Shown: positions 43,954-54,951 of the stretch, piece by piece | How positions within the stretch are numbered: position 1 is the stretch's first letter | Layout of the letters: each line of letters begins with the position of its first letter | DNA from: Plasmodium malariae | Lineage: Eukaryota; Apicomplexa; Aconoidasida; Haemosporida; Plasmodiidae | DNA length: 64,000 nt | Assembly (NCBI RefSeq): GCF_900090045.1 | Contig: NC_041786.1 | Span: forward strand, 2,412,501-2,476,500 | Reading direction: 5' to 3' | Position numbers and translations under genes: made by a program | Notes under the pieces: model-generated | What the model was told of the DNA's origin: nothing | What the model saw: only the letters and a program-made list of their open reading frames with translations | The model's database searches: none

Positions 43954-46900
43954 TCAGTTAGCATTACCATTGTTACTACCACTGTCGGTACCATTACTAC
44001 CCTTGATACCATTGTTACTACCACTGTTGGTACCATTACTGTTGTTGGTATCATTACTATTGTTAGTATTATTACTATTGCTAGTATTATTACTATTGTT
44101 AGTATTATTACCTCCGGTTGTTTCCCCCCTGGCATGCAACTTTCGGTTAAATGCCATAAAATTAATGTAAGCATGCGTTTTCATTTTGTTATTTATATTA
44201 CACTTGTTTATCCCATTTGGCAAATTATTGTTTAACCTGAACTTGTTCAAGTTATAAACATGCCCACTGTGTAAAGTATTTGTCATATGTTGTGGTGGAC
44301 AATCATTCCCATCATTTCTCTGATTATACACATTAAAATAATTTTTAGTCAAGAACTTTCTATTAATTCTTTCGTTTACAAATGATTGAATGTAATTATA
44401 AAGAAAAGTAGATTTACGCATAAAACATGTATTGTTATTAAGATATGGACTAACCAAATTTGTCATGTTATTAATTGAGCCAATTCCACTACTACTGCTG
44501 ATAGTGGACAGGTAATTATTCGTAAAATTTGTACTATTAACTCCATTTGCAGAATTAACCCCATTTGCAGCATTAACCCCATTTGCAGCATTAACCCACT
44601 TTGCAGCATTAACCCACTTTGCAGCATTAACCCTATTTGCAGACATAACCCCGTTTGCAGAATTAATCCCATTTGAACTGTTGGATAGCGCATTGCCGCT
44701 TTCACTACTTGCTACAGTCATGTTGGTTGTTGTATTGTTGTATGCATCATTACATCTTATCATGTAATTATGAAAAAGAGTAGGAGCACGATCATGCACT
44801 GTCATACTATTTGCATGCGCATTCCCTACATTTACAAAGGATAAGTTTTTATATTTACAATTCATATTTCTATTATTTGAAGTGATATTGTTATACTGTT
44901 TCAGCAGCTTATTATGTTTTGGATGAATATATCTTTTTAAGGATGTTTTATAATAACTTTTACATAAAATTTTATTCTTCGTACCCTTTTTAGAATGTTT
45001 ATTATCTATGTTAATCTTTTTATCATTTTTATTTGATCCGTTATGAGACAGTGTATCATTGCATGATAGTTTGTCATTACAATGCATTGTATTACTGAAT
45101 GATGTACACGTCTCTGCACTGTCAGTATGCTTATCATATTTGTTAAGGCAAGTAGAATTACACTTACGATTGGTACTTACATTACTATTCCCTCTGTTGT
45201 TATGATCCTCACCTTGCAGTAATTGCATATCCGCAATGTTATACAAATCATTGTAATTGATAAAAACGTATGGTATTTTTTGATTCTTTAAAACAGTAAA
45301 GAATTCTGAGCATATGGACGTTCCTACATTCATAAATAATGCATGTTTCATATCAACATATATATCTATATTTTTTTTTAATTGATCTTTAATATTTGAA
45401 AAGATTAATTTTGCATAATAGAATACCTCAGTTTCATTTGAGTTTACATTAATAATACAACCAATTACTTTCCTATTTTGTAAGCATAAAACAGATGCGA
45501 CACTTAAATAATAATTAGAATTAAATGCATGAATTGTTAATATATCATTTTCTAAATTAACCAATTTTCCTATCTTTTCTATTTTCCCATCTTCTTTTAC
45601 TTTTTCTGGTGCCCCTATTAATCTTATTCTATTATGTTCTTTGAGACTATCTTTACCTTCAAACATATCCTTATCAGATCCTTTCAACCCTTTGGTTTCT
45701 TCACATGATTGTTCTATCATCTTTGAATTTTTTAAATAATGTAAATGTACGCCATTTTTTGAGATATCCGTATTGACCTTTATCGTTTCTGCATTTGTTT
45801 TGTTTACTTCTTTGTCTTCCATTTCTCCTTTTAGTTTATCATTTGCATCTAAAATTATTACATCGGGTATCACCTCTTCTATAGGGCCCTTAGGAGTTTC
45901 ATCTACTTCGATTTCACCTTCGCGCTGTTCTTCAGCTTTGTTTTTTAAACCAAGGTCGTTTTTTATATCGGGATGATTTTCTTTATCACATCGATTTTCT
46001 TTATCCAAATGATCTTTTTTTCCGAGCCGCTTCCTTTCTTCGCTATGACTGTGTTTGTCATTTTCATTATGCTCATCCCGTTCCTTTTCATCATCACAAA
46101 AGTACATAGCAAAGTTCATGTTGTTTTCTTTACTGTGTATACTACTACTTATTGTTTCATTTGGTGAAGAGGCATCCCCCTTTTCCTCACCTGAATCATC
46201 ATAGCTAGAAATATCGTTTGTCGTTTCATTTTCTTGATATTTTTGCTCTTTTAAAAAATGGACTGCATTTTTTTTTTTTTTTTTTTTTGTTTTTATTTCG
46301 AGAGAATCGATTTCATTTTGGTTAGCTAACTCACAGTAAGCTATTCTTGAAACAAGTAAATATTCATCCACTGTATTTTTACCATCAATAATTATTTGCC
46401 CTTTATAATTTTTGTCTAAATACTTATCAACTGTACTGTCATCCCCCACTTGTTCTAATTTCCCCATATCAGTTGTGTTTTCATTTTCATATAATGGGAT
46501 TAAGTCATCTGGGTGCATATCCTTATACTTTCCATAATTATTTGATGTCGACGATTCGGCTGAATCGGTTGATACATCTGACCCATCTGATGCATCATCG
46601 TCACTTACAATATTAATATTGCTCATTCGTCCATTATTACATAAATCTGTCTCTTCATTTTCACTTTCATATAAGGAGCAAGAATCATCGGATAAATTTT
46701 CACGTGTTTCGCCATTGTTTGGACGCCTTTTATTTTCATCTCCTATCATAATAATCTTCTTGGCTTCACTTTCTTCATCCAGCTGGTAAAACTGTTTTAA
46801 CTCGTTTTCGTTTTCGTCTGTGTTGATTTTATTTTCGTTTTCGTCTGTGTTGATTTTATTTTCGTTTTCGTCTGTGTTGATTTTATTTTCATTTTCGTCT

Positions 46901-47430
46901 GTGTTGATTTTATTTTCATTTTCGTTTTTACTTTCATTTTTTTTTTTTTTTTTCTCACTACTGCAATTAACATCATGTCCATCAACATCGTCAACAAATT
47001 TTGTGTCATCATCATTTCGAAAACATTTAGTATAACTTACGTTATTCCTATTATCGATTGAACTATTATCGTCAATCTTGTTATTATTATACTTACCTCT
47101 TTTTCTTCTATTTATTACTTTTTCTTTTTGCCTATCTAATGATAAGTAGTCCCCCCTCTCGTCCGTGTGCATTACCTTTGTCGGGCTCATCGAGGAACAG
47201 TCTTCAACATTACGCGCTGAACGCACATCATTTGGCACGCCAATCATCGAGTTATTTGGTATGCCAATCATCGAGTCATTTGTCATGTAACTCACTTCCT
47301 CATTTACTACCTCATTAAGTTCAATCTTATTTTTATATGCATATAAATATGCGTCGTTTATTTTGGGCGAATTAATTTTATCTGATCTGTCTTCTATTTG
47401 ACATTCTTCATGCTCCTTTGCATTTAACAT
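43954..47430 (-). CDS. NAF1-like H/ACA ribonucleoprotein assembly factor
   Basis: NAF1 assembles H/ACA snoRNPs and telomerase RNP with the pseudouridine synthase dyskerin/Cbf5 and is later replaced by Gar1. 1158 residues. An acidic, Ser/Asp/Glu-rich N-terminal half (with four NENKINTDE repeats) precedes a Gar1/NAF1-type RNA-binding beta-barrel at about residues 610-720: KIEKIGKLVNLENDILTIHA, YYLSVASVLCLQNRKVIGCI, TEVFYYAKLIFSN. This matches the family pattern (IG.V......vhh, svLcledr.vlG.I, hYhv+f). It is followed by unusual continuing sequence (LFMNVGTSICSEFF, IPYVFINYNDL), then Asn/Ser-rich repeats (ANGVN, SNNTN) to the end. The identity rests on one domain, so NAF1 is likely but not proven. 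Single exon, divergent from the G6PD gene. Confidence 0.8.
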   Translation of the reverse strand: MLNAKEHEECQIEDRSDKINSPKINDAYLYAYKNKIELNEVVNEEVSYMTNDSMIGIPNNSMIGVPNDVRSARNVEDCSSMSPTKVMHTDERGDYLSLDRQKEKVINRRKRGKYNNNKIDDNSSIDNRNNVSYTKCFRNDDDTKFVDDVDGHDVNCSSEKKKKKNESKNENENKINTDENENKINTDENENKINTDENENKINTDENENELKQFYQLDEESEAKKIIMIGDENKRRPNNGETRENLSDDSCSLYESENEETDLCNNGRMSNINIVSDDDASDGSDVSTDSAESSTSNNYGKYKDMHPDDLIPLYENENTTDMGKLEQVGDDSTVDKYLDKNYKGQIIIDGKNTVDEYLLVSRIAYCELANQNEIDSLEIKTKKKKKKNAVHFLKEQKYQENETTNDISSYDDSGEEKGDASSPNETISSSIHSKENNMNFAMYFCDDEKERDEHNENDKHSHSEERKRLGKKDHLDKENRCDKENHPDIKNDLGLKNKAEEQREGEIEVDETPKGPIEEVIPDVIILDANDKLKGEMEDKEVNKTNAETIKVNTDISKNGVHLHYLKNSKMIEQSCEETKGLKGSDKDMFEGKDSLKEHNRIRLIGAPEKVKEDGKIEKIGKLVNLENDILTIHAFNSNYYLSVASVLCLQNRKVIGCIINVNSNETEVFYYAKLIFSNIKDQLKKNIDIYVDMKHALFMNVGTSICSEFFTVLKNQKIPYVFINYNDLYNIADMQLLQGEDHNNRGNSNVSTNRKCNSTCLNKYDKHTDSAETCTSFSNTMHCNDKLSCNDTLSHNGSNKNDKKINIDNKHSKKGTKNKILCKSYYKTSLKRYIHPKHNKLLKQYNNITSNNRNMNCKYKNLSFVNVGNAHANSMTVHDRAPTLFHNYMIRCNDAYNNTTTNMTVASSESGNALSNSSNGINSANGVMSANRVNAAKWVNAAKWVNAANGVNAANGVNSANGVNSTNFTNNYLSTISSSSGIGSINNMTNLVSPYLNNNTCFMRKSTFLYNYIQSFVNERINRKFLTKNYFNVYNQRNDGNDCPPQHMTNTLHSGHVYNLNKFRLNNNLPNGINKCNINNKMKTHAYINFMAFNRKLHARGETTGGNNTNNSNNTSNSNNTNNSNDTNNSNGTNSGSNNGIKGSNGTDSGSNNGNAN
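44540..44665 (-). repeat. 18-bp coding repeat (NAANGV) in the NAF1-like gene
   Basis: About seven units of ATTAACCCCATTTGCAGC on the plus strand, encoding NAANGV/NAAKWV hexapeptides in the C-terminal low-complexity tail. Confidence 0.85.
46803..46925 (-). repeat. 27-bp coding repeat (NENKINTDE) in the NAF1-like gene
   Basis: Four almost identical 27-bp units in the acidic N-terminal part, preceded by a Lys run; typical slippage-prone insert. Confidence 0.9.
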
Positions 47431-47450
47431 ATTTCAAATATAAAAGGTTA

Positions 47451-47483
<33 letters not shown>

Positions 47484-49617
47484 ATAAATTTATATAAAAA
47501 TTCAAATAAATAAAAATAAAGCAATGGCATTTTCACCATTAATTTTATAATGCCTATTATAAATAAAAAGTAAATGAGCGAAAAAAATCTTCAAAATAAT
47601 TAAATTCTGTTCGCGTGAAGTATGTATATATGTAAACAAATACATACATTTACCTATAAATATTATACGTTTGCATATATTTATATAATATGTACCTACA
47701 TATACATTAAAAAAAAAATAAAGATTGCGTTTTTCGTTGATTATTCATTTATTTGTTCATCCATCTATTTCATTATTTAATTAAAATAAAATAAATTAAG
47801 CAAATGCTGCTTAAAATACAATGCCTGATTGAATTACAAAAACATGATAGTGGATGATAATACAACGTCACAGGATGTGGGTGAAAAAAAAAAAAAAAAA
47901 AAAAAAAGATAAACGAATTACATAAAAGCATATACATATACATATGCATATATATATACTATACCCATTTATAGTATATTTTTTTTTTTTTTTTTGTGTG
48001 CATACATTATTTTATATATACATAACGAGAGAAAAAGATTTTTAACTCTGATTTTTAATTATATATAAAATTATAAATAGAAATAAAAACAAACATTTAT
48101 AGTTTTATGATTTCTTTTCTTTTTTTTTTTTATTATTCTTCATTTTTTCCTCAATTAACTTTTTCATCAAAACGTGTTATATAATACGCGAATGATACAT
48201 ATACGAATAAATACATTCGTAATATATAAATATATATATTATTTATACGTATATATTGTATGCATTTATGTATGTTCATGTATGTTTATATATATATATA
48301 TATATATATATTATTTATATTTATATTACATATAGATGTATGTATTACTTCATAAAGGAAAGAAAATAAAGTATAACTTATAGTATATAATGATGAAATA
48401 TGAAGCTCTTTTTAAGCACACTGGGAGATGTACAGCATACAATATATAGATATATTATATATACATAGATCATAAATGTATAAAAAAAATATATATATAT
48501 ATATATAAATGTATAAAATTTAGTAATTTTTTTTTCTGTATATATTTTAAGGAATGTTTTATGTGCTAATTTTCGAATAACATAGAATTATTATTGAATG
48601 CATTACGTAACTTACTACTTTGTGCTACACTATTTATCAAAAAAGGGCATAAAGGAATAAAAAAAAATAATAGTACAATAATAGCGAAAAAATAGCAAAT
48701 TAATAGCGGAATTACAGCAAAATTATAGAAAAAAATATTAGCAAAGTAATAACGAAATAATAGCAAAATATTGGCAAAATATTGACAAAATATTGGCAAC
48801 ATATTGACAAAATATTGGCAGCATATTGACAAAATATTGGCAGCATATTGACAAAATATTGGCAGCATATTGACAAAATATTGGCAGCATATTGACAAAA
48901 TATTGGCAGCATATTGACAAAATATTGGCAGCATATTGACAAAATATTGGCAGCATATTGACAAAATATTGGCAGCATATTGACAAAATATTCGCAACAT
49001 ATTAACAAAATATTTGCAAAATATTGACAAAATATTAACAAACTAATAACGAAAATATAACGAAAAAGTAGTTAATAGCGACTTAATACCGAATTAATTG
49101 CAAAATAATAGAAAAATAAAAGCCAATTTAAAGCAAAATAATGGCAAAATAACAAAAATGTAGTAGAAAAATAATAATAAAATAAGTGAGCTATAAGTAA
49201 TAAAAGCACAGTAGAGTTCAAAAATATAAACCTTACTATATATGGGGAAAACCACATCCATTATGTATAGAAGTATTTTTGTGCATGTACGCATGTATAA
49301 ATGTAATATTTTACGGTAACAATAATTCTATATGTCTGTGTGAAAACATAATTTTACAAATATATAATTAAATATAGAATTATATCTTTGTGCTTCATTT
49401 GCTTCTTGTAATTTATAAAAAAAAAAAAAAAAAAAAATGTTCTTTAACTCTAGTTACAGTAAGAAAAAGAGCATTTTGCATTATAATAATATATTATCTA
49501 AGATAAATTGTGAGATACATTACTTAAACAACTTAAAAGGTTAGAAGGTGGTTCCTCCAAGCGCAAAATTTTTACTACGCGAAGTGTTCGTACATACATA
49601 TATACATGTATACGTAC

Positions 49618-49650
<33 letters not shown>

Positions 49651-49721
49651 CCTACTTACATGCACCTGTACACATATTCACGTATTCGTCGACACTCTCC
49701 TGGAAAACAGTTGAGCGCGAA
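47431..49721. other. 2.3-kb divergent promoter region between NAF1-like and G6PD-6PGL genes
   Basis: Dominated by poly(A) tracts (47453, 47886, 49418), (TA)n runs and a 22-bp minisatellite at 48769-49030 with flanking degenerate GCAAAATAATAG units. No gene seen. The (TA)n at 49627-49650 lies just upstream of the G6PD-6PGL start and is read as Ile/Tyr codons in the open frame, which is why that upstream extension is rejected. Confidence 0.6.
48769..49030. repeat. 22-bp minisatellite, about 11 copies
   Basis: Unit CATATTGACAAAATATTGGCAG repeated almost perfectly, with degenerate ends. As 22 is not a multiple of 3 and the unit has no stops on the minus strand, all three minus frames stay open and read the same peptide cycle in different phases. 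I do not take it as coding. Confidence 0.92.
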
Positions 49722-52397
49722 ATGGACTATCAACTATTTTTAGAAAGCTTGGAGGAAGCGAGTTATCTACGCAAGGTGAAGTACCTTAATGCTAAGGACT
49801 TAACAGATTTTAACATAAAAGCAGCATATTATATTTGCAAGGAAATACATGAAAAGCAGTTAAGTAACGAAAATGGTTATGTAGTTATAGGATTATCAGG
49901 GGGTAGAACACCTATCGATGTTTATAAAAATATATGTTTAATTAAAGATGTAGAAATTGATAAAAGTAAACTAATTTTTTTTATAATTGATGAAAGATAC
50001 AAAAGTGATGATCATAAATTTAGTAATTATAAGAATATTAAATTTTTATTTTATGAATTACGTATAAATGAGAAGGAACAATTGTTCAGACCAGACACAA
50101 CAAAGAATCTTGTTGAATGTATAAGAGAATATAATGAAAAAATAAAGTACATGCTGAAAAAATACAAGAAAATTGATATAGCAATATTAGGTATGGGTAG
50201 TGACTTTCATATAGCTAGTTTATTTCCAAATATATTTTATAATATATATATGAATAATTATCAAAATGGGTATATATATGAAGATAAGTCAATTCATCAT
50301 ATGCAAAATAATGAAAACGATAATGAGAATGACAGTTTAAATTTATTAAAAGAATATGTATATTTTACAACTACTAATAATTTTGATGTTCGAAAAAGAA
50401 TTACAGTATCTTTAGATGTATTAGGAAATGCACTAAGTAAAATATTTTTATTGAATTCCGCAGAAAAATTAGACCTATGGAAAAATATGCTTTTAAAATC
50501 ATATATAGATGCGAATTATAATTTATACCCAGCTGTTTATTTAATAGATACTTGTAACACTACTGTTATAACATGTGGTTATGAAAATTATACAAAACAG
50601 TTACAAGAAATTTATGATTCCAATAATTCCATATCATCCCACACTAGTAATAGCTTTCATAAAAGAGAATTATTAACTATAATTGTTTTTGGCTGTTCAG
50701 GTGATTTGGCAAAAAAAAAAATATATCCAGCTATATTTAAACTATTTTGTAATAAATTATTACCAAAAGATTTATTAGTAATTGGTTTTGCTAGAACAGC
50801 ACAAGATTTTGAATCCTTTTTTGATAAACTAGTCATATATTTGAAGAAGTGTTTACATTGTTATGAGGATTTGTCTATTTCGCAAAAAAGAGATCTCTTA
50901 AATTCGTTCAAACATAGGTGCAGGTACTATATTGGTAATTATGCCTGTTCAGAAAGTTTTGAAAATTTTAATAAATATTTGATAGAGGTGGAGCAGGAAG
51001 CGCACTCCAATGAGTACACGTGTTATTACAATATTATAGGTGAGGATAAATCGTGCAGTAGTGATTTACACAAAAGGGGCACAAATGATGAATGGTCAAG
51101 ATGTCCTCCAACGGATGCAACTGATGTAGCACATTCCACGGCGAACTATACTTATGTGATAAACAGAATGCTGTATTTAGCATTACCTCCGCACATTTTT
51201 GTTAGTACATTAAAGAATTATAAGAAACATTGTTTGAACAGCAATGGGACGGACAAAATATTATTAGAGAAACCTTTTGGAAATGATTTGGAATCTTTTA
51301 AAATATTATCAAAACAGATATTAGAAAATTTCAATGAACAACATATATATAGAATAGATCATTATTTAGGTAAAGATATGGTTTCAGGATTAATGAAATT
51401 AAAATTTACGAATACTTTTTTATTATCCTTAATGAATAGGCATTTTATTAAATGCATTAAAATTACCTTAAAAGAAACAAAAGGAGTATATGGTAGAGGT
51501 CAGTATTTTGATCCATATGGTATCATAAGAGATGTTATGCAAAATCATATGTTACAATTATTAACATTAATAACTATGGAGGATCCTATAGATTTAAGTG
51601 ATGAATCAGTTAAAAATGAAAAGGTTAAAATATTGAAATGTATACCATCTATAAAATTAGAAGATAGTATTATTGGTCAATATATCAAATCAAATAATTA
51701 TCAGGAAGATAATTCGAATGAAGATAATATTGATGAATCAAAAAGAAATCATAGTTATCATGATGATCCACATATAGATGCAAATTCAATTACTCCCACA
51801 TTCTGTACATGTATCTTATATATTAATTCTATTAATTGGTATGGTGTTCCAATAATATTTAAAACAGGAAAAGGATTAAATAAAGACATATGTGAAATCA
51901 GAATTCAATTTCATAATATTATGGGCTCATCTGATGAAAATATGTATAACAATGAGTTTGTTATTATTTTACAACCTGTTGAAGTAATATATCTAAAAAT
52001 GATGATCAAAAAAACTGGATGTGAGGAAATGGAAGAAGTACAATTAAATTTAACAGTTAATGAAAAAAATAAAAAAGCCAATGTCCCAGAGGCATATGAA
52101 ACTTTATTATTAGAATGTTTTAAAGGATATAAAAAAAAATTTATTTCAGATGAAGAACTATATGAATCATGGAGAATATTTACCCCCTTATTAAACGAAT
52201 TACAAGAAAAACAAATTAAACCATTGAAATATCCATTTGGTTCATCAGGGCCAAAAGAAGTTTTTGATCTTGTGAAGAAATATTATAACTATGGAAAAAA
52301 TTATACGAACACTCCTGAATTTGTCAGAAAATCTTCCATTTATGAGGATAATCTGCTAGATATTAATTGGGAAAAGAAGTGTCTTAAAACCAGTTAA
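49722..52397 (+). CDS. GluPho: bifunctional 6-phosphogluconolactonase / glucose-6-phosphate dehydrogenase
   Basis: Fusion enzyme characteristic of Plasmodium that catalyses the first two steps of the oxidative pentose phosphate pathway and supplies NADPH against oxidative stress. 891 residues from the ATG at 49722 (MDYQLFLESLEE...). Residues 1 to about 300 form the 6PGL part: GYVVIGLSGGRTPIDVYKN, FFIIDERYKSDDHKF, AILGMGSDFHIASLFPN. From about 320 comes G6PD: the NADP fingerprint FGCSGDLAKKKIYPAIFK, ILLEKPFGNDL, and the substrate-binding, catalytic RIDHYLGKDMVSG at about residue 543, with Plasmodium inserts at about 430-470 and 660-690. The open frame extends upstream through a (TA)n tract, rejected as leader. 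The 6PGL loop reads GSDFHIASLFP where canonical enzymes have GxDGHTASLFP. 6PGD, the next enzyme, lies about 36 kb to the left. Confidence 0.96.
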   Translation: MDYQLFLESLEEASYLRKVKYLNAKDLTDFNIKAAYYICKEIHEKQLSNENGYVVIGLSGGRTPIDVYKNICLIKDVEIDKSKLIFFIIDERYKSDDHKFSNYKNIKFLFYELRINEKEQLFRPDTTKNLVECIREYNEKIKYMLKKYKKIDIAILGMGSDFHIASLFPNIFYNIYMNNYQNGYIYEDKSIHHMQNNENDNENDSLNLLKEYVYFTTTNNFDVRKRITVSLDVLGNALSKIFLLNSAEKLDLWKNMLLKSYIDANYNLYPAVYLIDTCNTTVITCGYENYTKQLQEIYDSNNSISSHTSNSFHKRELLTIIVFGCSGDLAKKKIYPAIFKLFCNKLLPKDLLVIGFARTAQDFESFFDKLVIYLKKCLHCYEDLSISQKRDLLNSFKHRCRYYIGNYACSESFENFNKYLIEVEQEAHSNEYTCYYNIIGEDKSCSSDLHKRGTNDEWSRCPPTDATDVAHSTANYTYVINRMLYLALPPHIFVSTLKNYKKHCLNSNGTDKILLEKPFGNDLESFKILSKQILENFNEQHIYRIDHYLGKDMVSGLMKLKFTNTFLLSLMNRHFIKCIKITLKETKGVYGRGQYFDPYGIIRDVMQNHMLQLLTLITMEDPIDLSDESVKNEKVKILKCIPSIKLEDSIIGQYIKSNNYQEDNSNEDNIDESKRNHSYHDDPHIDANSITPTFCTCILYINSINWYGVPIIFKTGKGLNKDICEIRIQFHNIMGSSDENMYNNEFVIILQPVEVIYLKMMIKKTGCEEMEEVQLNLTVNEKNKKANVPEAYETLLLECFKGYKKKFISDEELYESWRIFTPLLNELQEKQIKPLKYPFGSSGPKEVFDLVKKYYNYGKNYTNTPEFVRKSSIYEDNLLDINWEKKCLKTS

Positions 52398-53381
52398 TTT
52401 TACGGGTAGCGCTAACGCATAAGCTATAACGCATACGCTAGTGTATGTACATTTGTATATATATATATATTTATATATTCAAACGAACGTAGATAGGCAG
52501 TTTTACACACATTATTTGGTGCTTAAAATTAACAATAGCTGCAAATGACGTTGCAACATTTCCAACACAGATATGTGCACACGTATTTATATGTAAGTAC
52601 GCATGTGTATGGGCATATAATCCTTATTTGAATACATTTATTAATTAATAGGTGCATTCGTTTATCCATTCATTTATCCATTCGTCAATGCGTTCGTTTA
52701 ATCATGCGTATTTATATTCGAATATTCATTCGTTTTTCTTTCTGTTTATTCGTTTATTTGTTTGCTAGCATTTTATATGCATATTTATGAACATTTCGCA
52801 TTTTGCAAAATTGTTCCACTTATTATGAAGTCACAGTGTACCTTTTCTTGTATAAACGTATATGTGCAATTACGAAAAATTAATTTTTATGAATTTTCAC
52901 ATATATATGTGTTAATCTCCCATCTACCTTACCTATTTACCCTAATTAAGTAATTACATATTTATTATAAATTTATGGATTTCAAAATCTCTACATATAT
53001 ATGATAACCACAATAAGTAGTTTACTATGTAGAATATTTTTTATGTTTTCAAATATTTTTATTTTGCTACACAATTTATACAAGACGCAGCGTTTTTGAA
53101 AGTATTCACATATATTTATATTATTAACATAGTGGCAATTAAAAAAAAGGAAAAAAGAAAAGAGAAACATTAAAAATATCAAATGTTTTCGCTAAAATTA
53201 AATTATTTTTTAAACATTTTATTTGTTTACTTATCGTAAAATTCGCATATTTAAAATGATAATAAAAATATAAGGAAATGGGTGTATTATTTTATATAAA
53301 TATTTACATAAAAAAATTGTACGTGTGTGAATATGTGAGAACTGTTTTATTTTGTTTTTTATACATTTATTATGGCTGCTC

Positions 53382-53413
<32 letters not shown>

Positions 53414-54490
53414 TAGATATGTGTGCCAAAGGATCTATTCATTTTTATATAATAATGAAACATTCTCAAGTGATATAGCGATATTATATGGTGAGTAATT
53501 TTATTAAAAAAGGTAAAGTTTATAAAAAAGAAATTTTTTTTTTTGAAATTTTAACACTTGAACACAAAAATAAGTTTTAAGGCGAATTAAAGTAACAAAG
53601 GTATTATAAATAAGCATAAGAAAATGTTCGAACTTTTACTCATAGTTAAAATGAATTATACAAGATAAGCAAAATTACAGTCATAAATTTAATATTTTAT
53701 TTTTTATTTTTCTATATAAAGAACATTAACTAAAAAAGTTTAATTATGCATTCATATTATTATTCTTTTATATAATGTTAAAACGTATTTTCATTGACTC
53801 GTTTTTGTAGTAAGCATTTTAAGAGGTTAGAGAAGATAACTTCAGAATGAGATACTTATATTTTTTATTAGGGTAATAAGTGCTGCTAAAATATAAAAAT
53901 TAGTGCAAAAATTAATGCACACAATAAAATTTTTATATAAAATCCTTATTTTATATTTTATCAGTTACAATAAAAAAAAAAAATAAAAAAAAATTAAAAT
54001 GTTGTAAGAAGCCACTTTACAAATACGAATGAAGCAAAACATTGACATTATCCAAAATAATAGGTATTTCTTAAGAATTATATTAAAATAAAATAGATGT
54101 ATAACAAAACAATTCTTTTTATATATAAAAATTTATATCATTATTTTTCCATTTAATTTTTTCTTTTTGTACATATATTATTCGCGCGTTATTTGCCCAC
54201 TGGCATATTCGCAATTATTCTGTTCTGTTTACATTTTTTAAAAAAGTATCAATACATTTTATAACTATTCATAATTTTTTTCCTGTATTTATATTTTCAA
54301 TACGTTCTTTGTAATATTTATGGACCTTCCACATGAAGATCAAATATCCTGATATATTATTTTTTTTTTCAAGATAATATATATAATTGTTCTTTAAGTT
54401 ACAATAATTTTACTAAATGAATTTTTTTTCTTTTTGAAAATGTATAAAAGAAAACTTTTCTTTTGATAAATAAACTGCTATGAAATACAC

Positions 54491-54543
<53 letters not shown>

Positions 54544-54951
54544 TATATCATACATAAAAGGATATATTCATAATATCATTTCGTATTTATTTTGCACATA
54601 TTAACTGTTGATAATTCTTCTTTTTTTAAACCTTAAAATGTGAAATATTCCAATGGAATATAAAAAAAGTATATATATGTACATTTATATATATATATAT
54701 ATATGTAAATGATTACATATATGTGAATAATTATGCATATGTTAATAATTATGCATATGTGAATAATTATGCATATGTGTATGATTACATATATATGTGA
54801 ATAATTACCTATATGTAAATAATTACATATATGTGAATAATTGCCCACATGTAAATGATTAAATACATATAAATACGTGGATGCTCATAAATGTGTATTT
54901 ACATATATATATAATATATATGATGAGTAAAAAATAAGGCATAATTAAAAA
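52398..54951. other. 2.5-kb convergent 3' gap between G6PD-6PGL and p23
   Basis: TTCGTTTAT/CCATTCATT-type degenerate tetranucleotides at 52630-52770, poly(T) near 53385, (TA)n at 54497-54535 and a (CATATGTGAATAATTA)n-like array at 54700-54860. I see no gene in it. Confidence 0.6.
54700..54860. repeat. degenerate 18-bp repeat (ATGCATATGTGAATAATT type)
   Basis: About nine imperfect units in the 3' flank of the p23 gene; read on the minus strand as Ile/His/Cys repeats, not a gene. Confidence 0.75.

Noticed and set aside
43927..44235. Plus-strand Thr/Ile/Val frame of 102 codons
   Set aside because: Antisense of the Asn/Ser/Gly repeats at the C-terminus of the NAF1-like protein.
48566..49041. 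Open frames of about 80-155 codons on the minus strand
   Set aside because: Created by the stop-free 22-bp minisatellite; identical peptide cycle in every frame.
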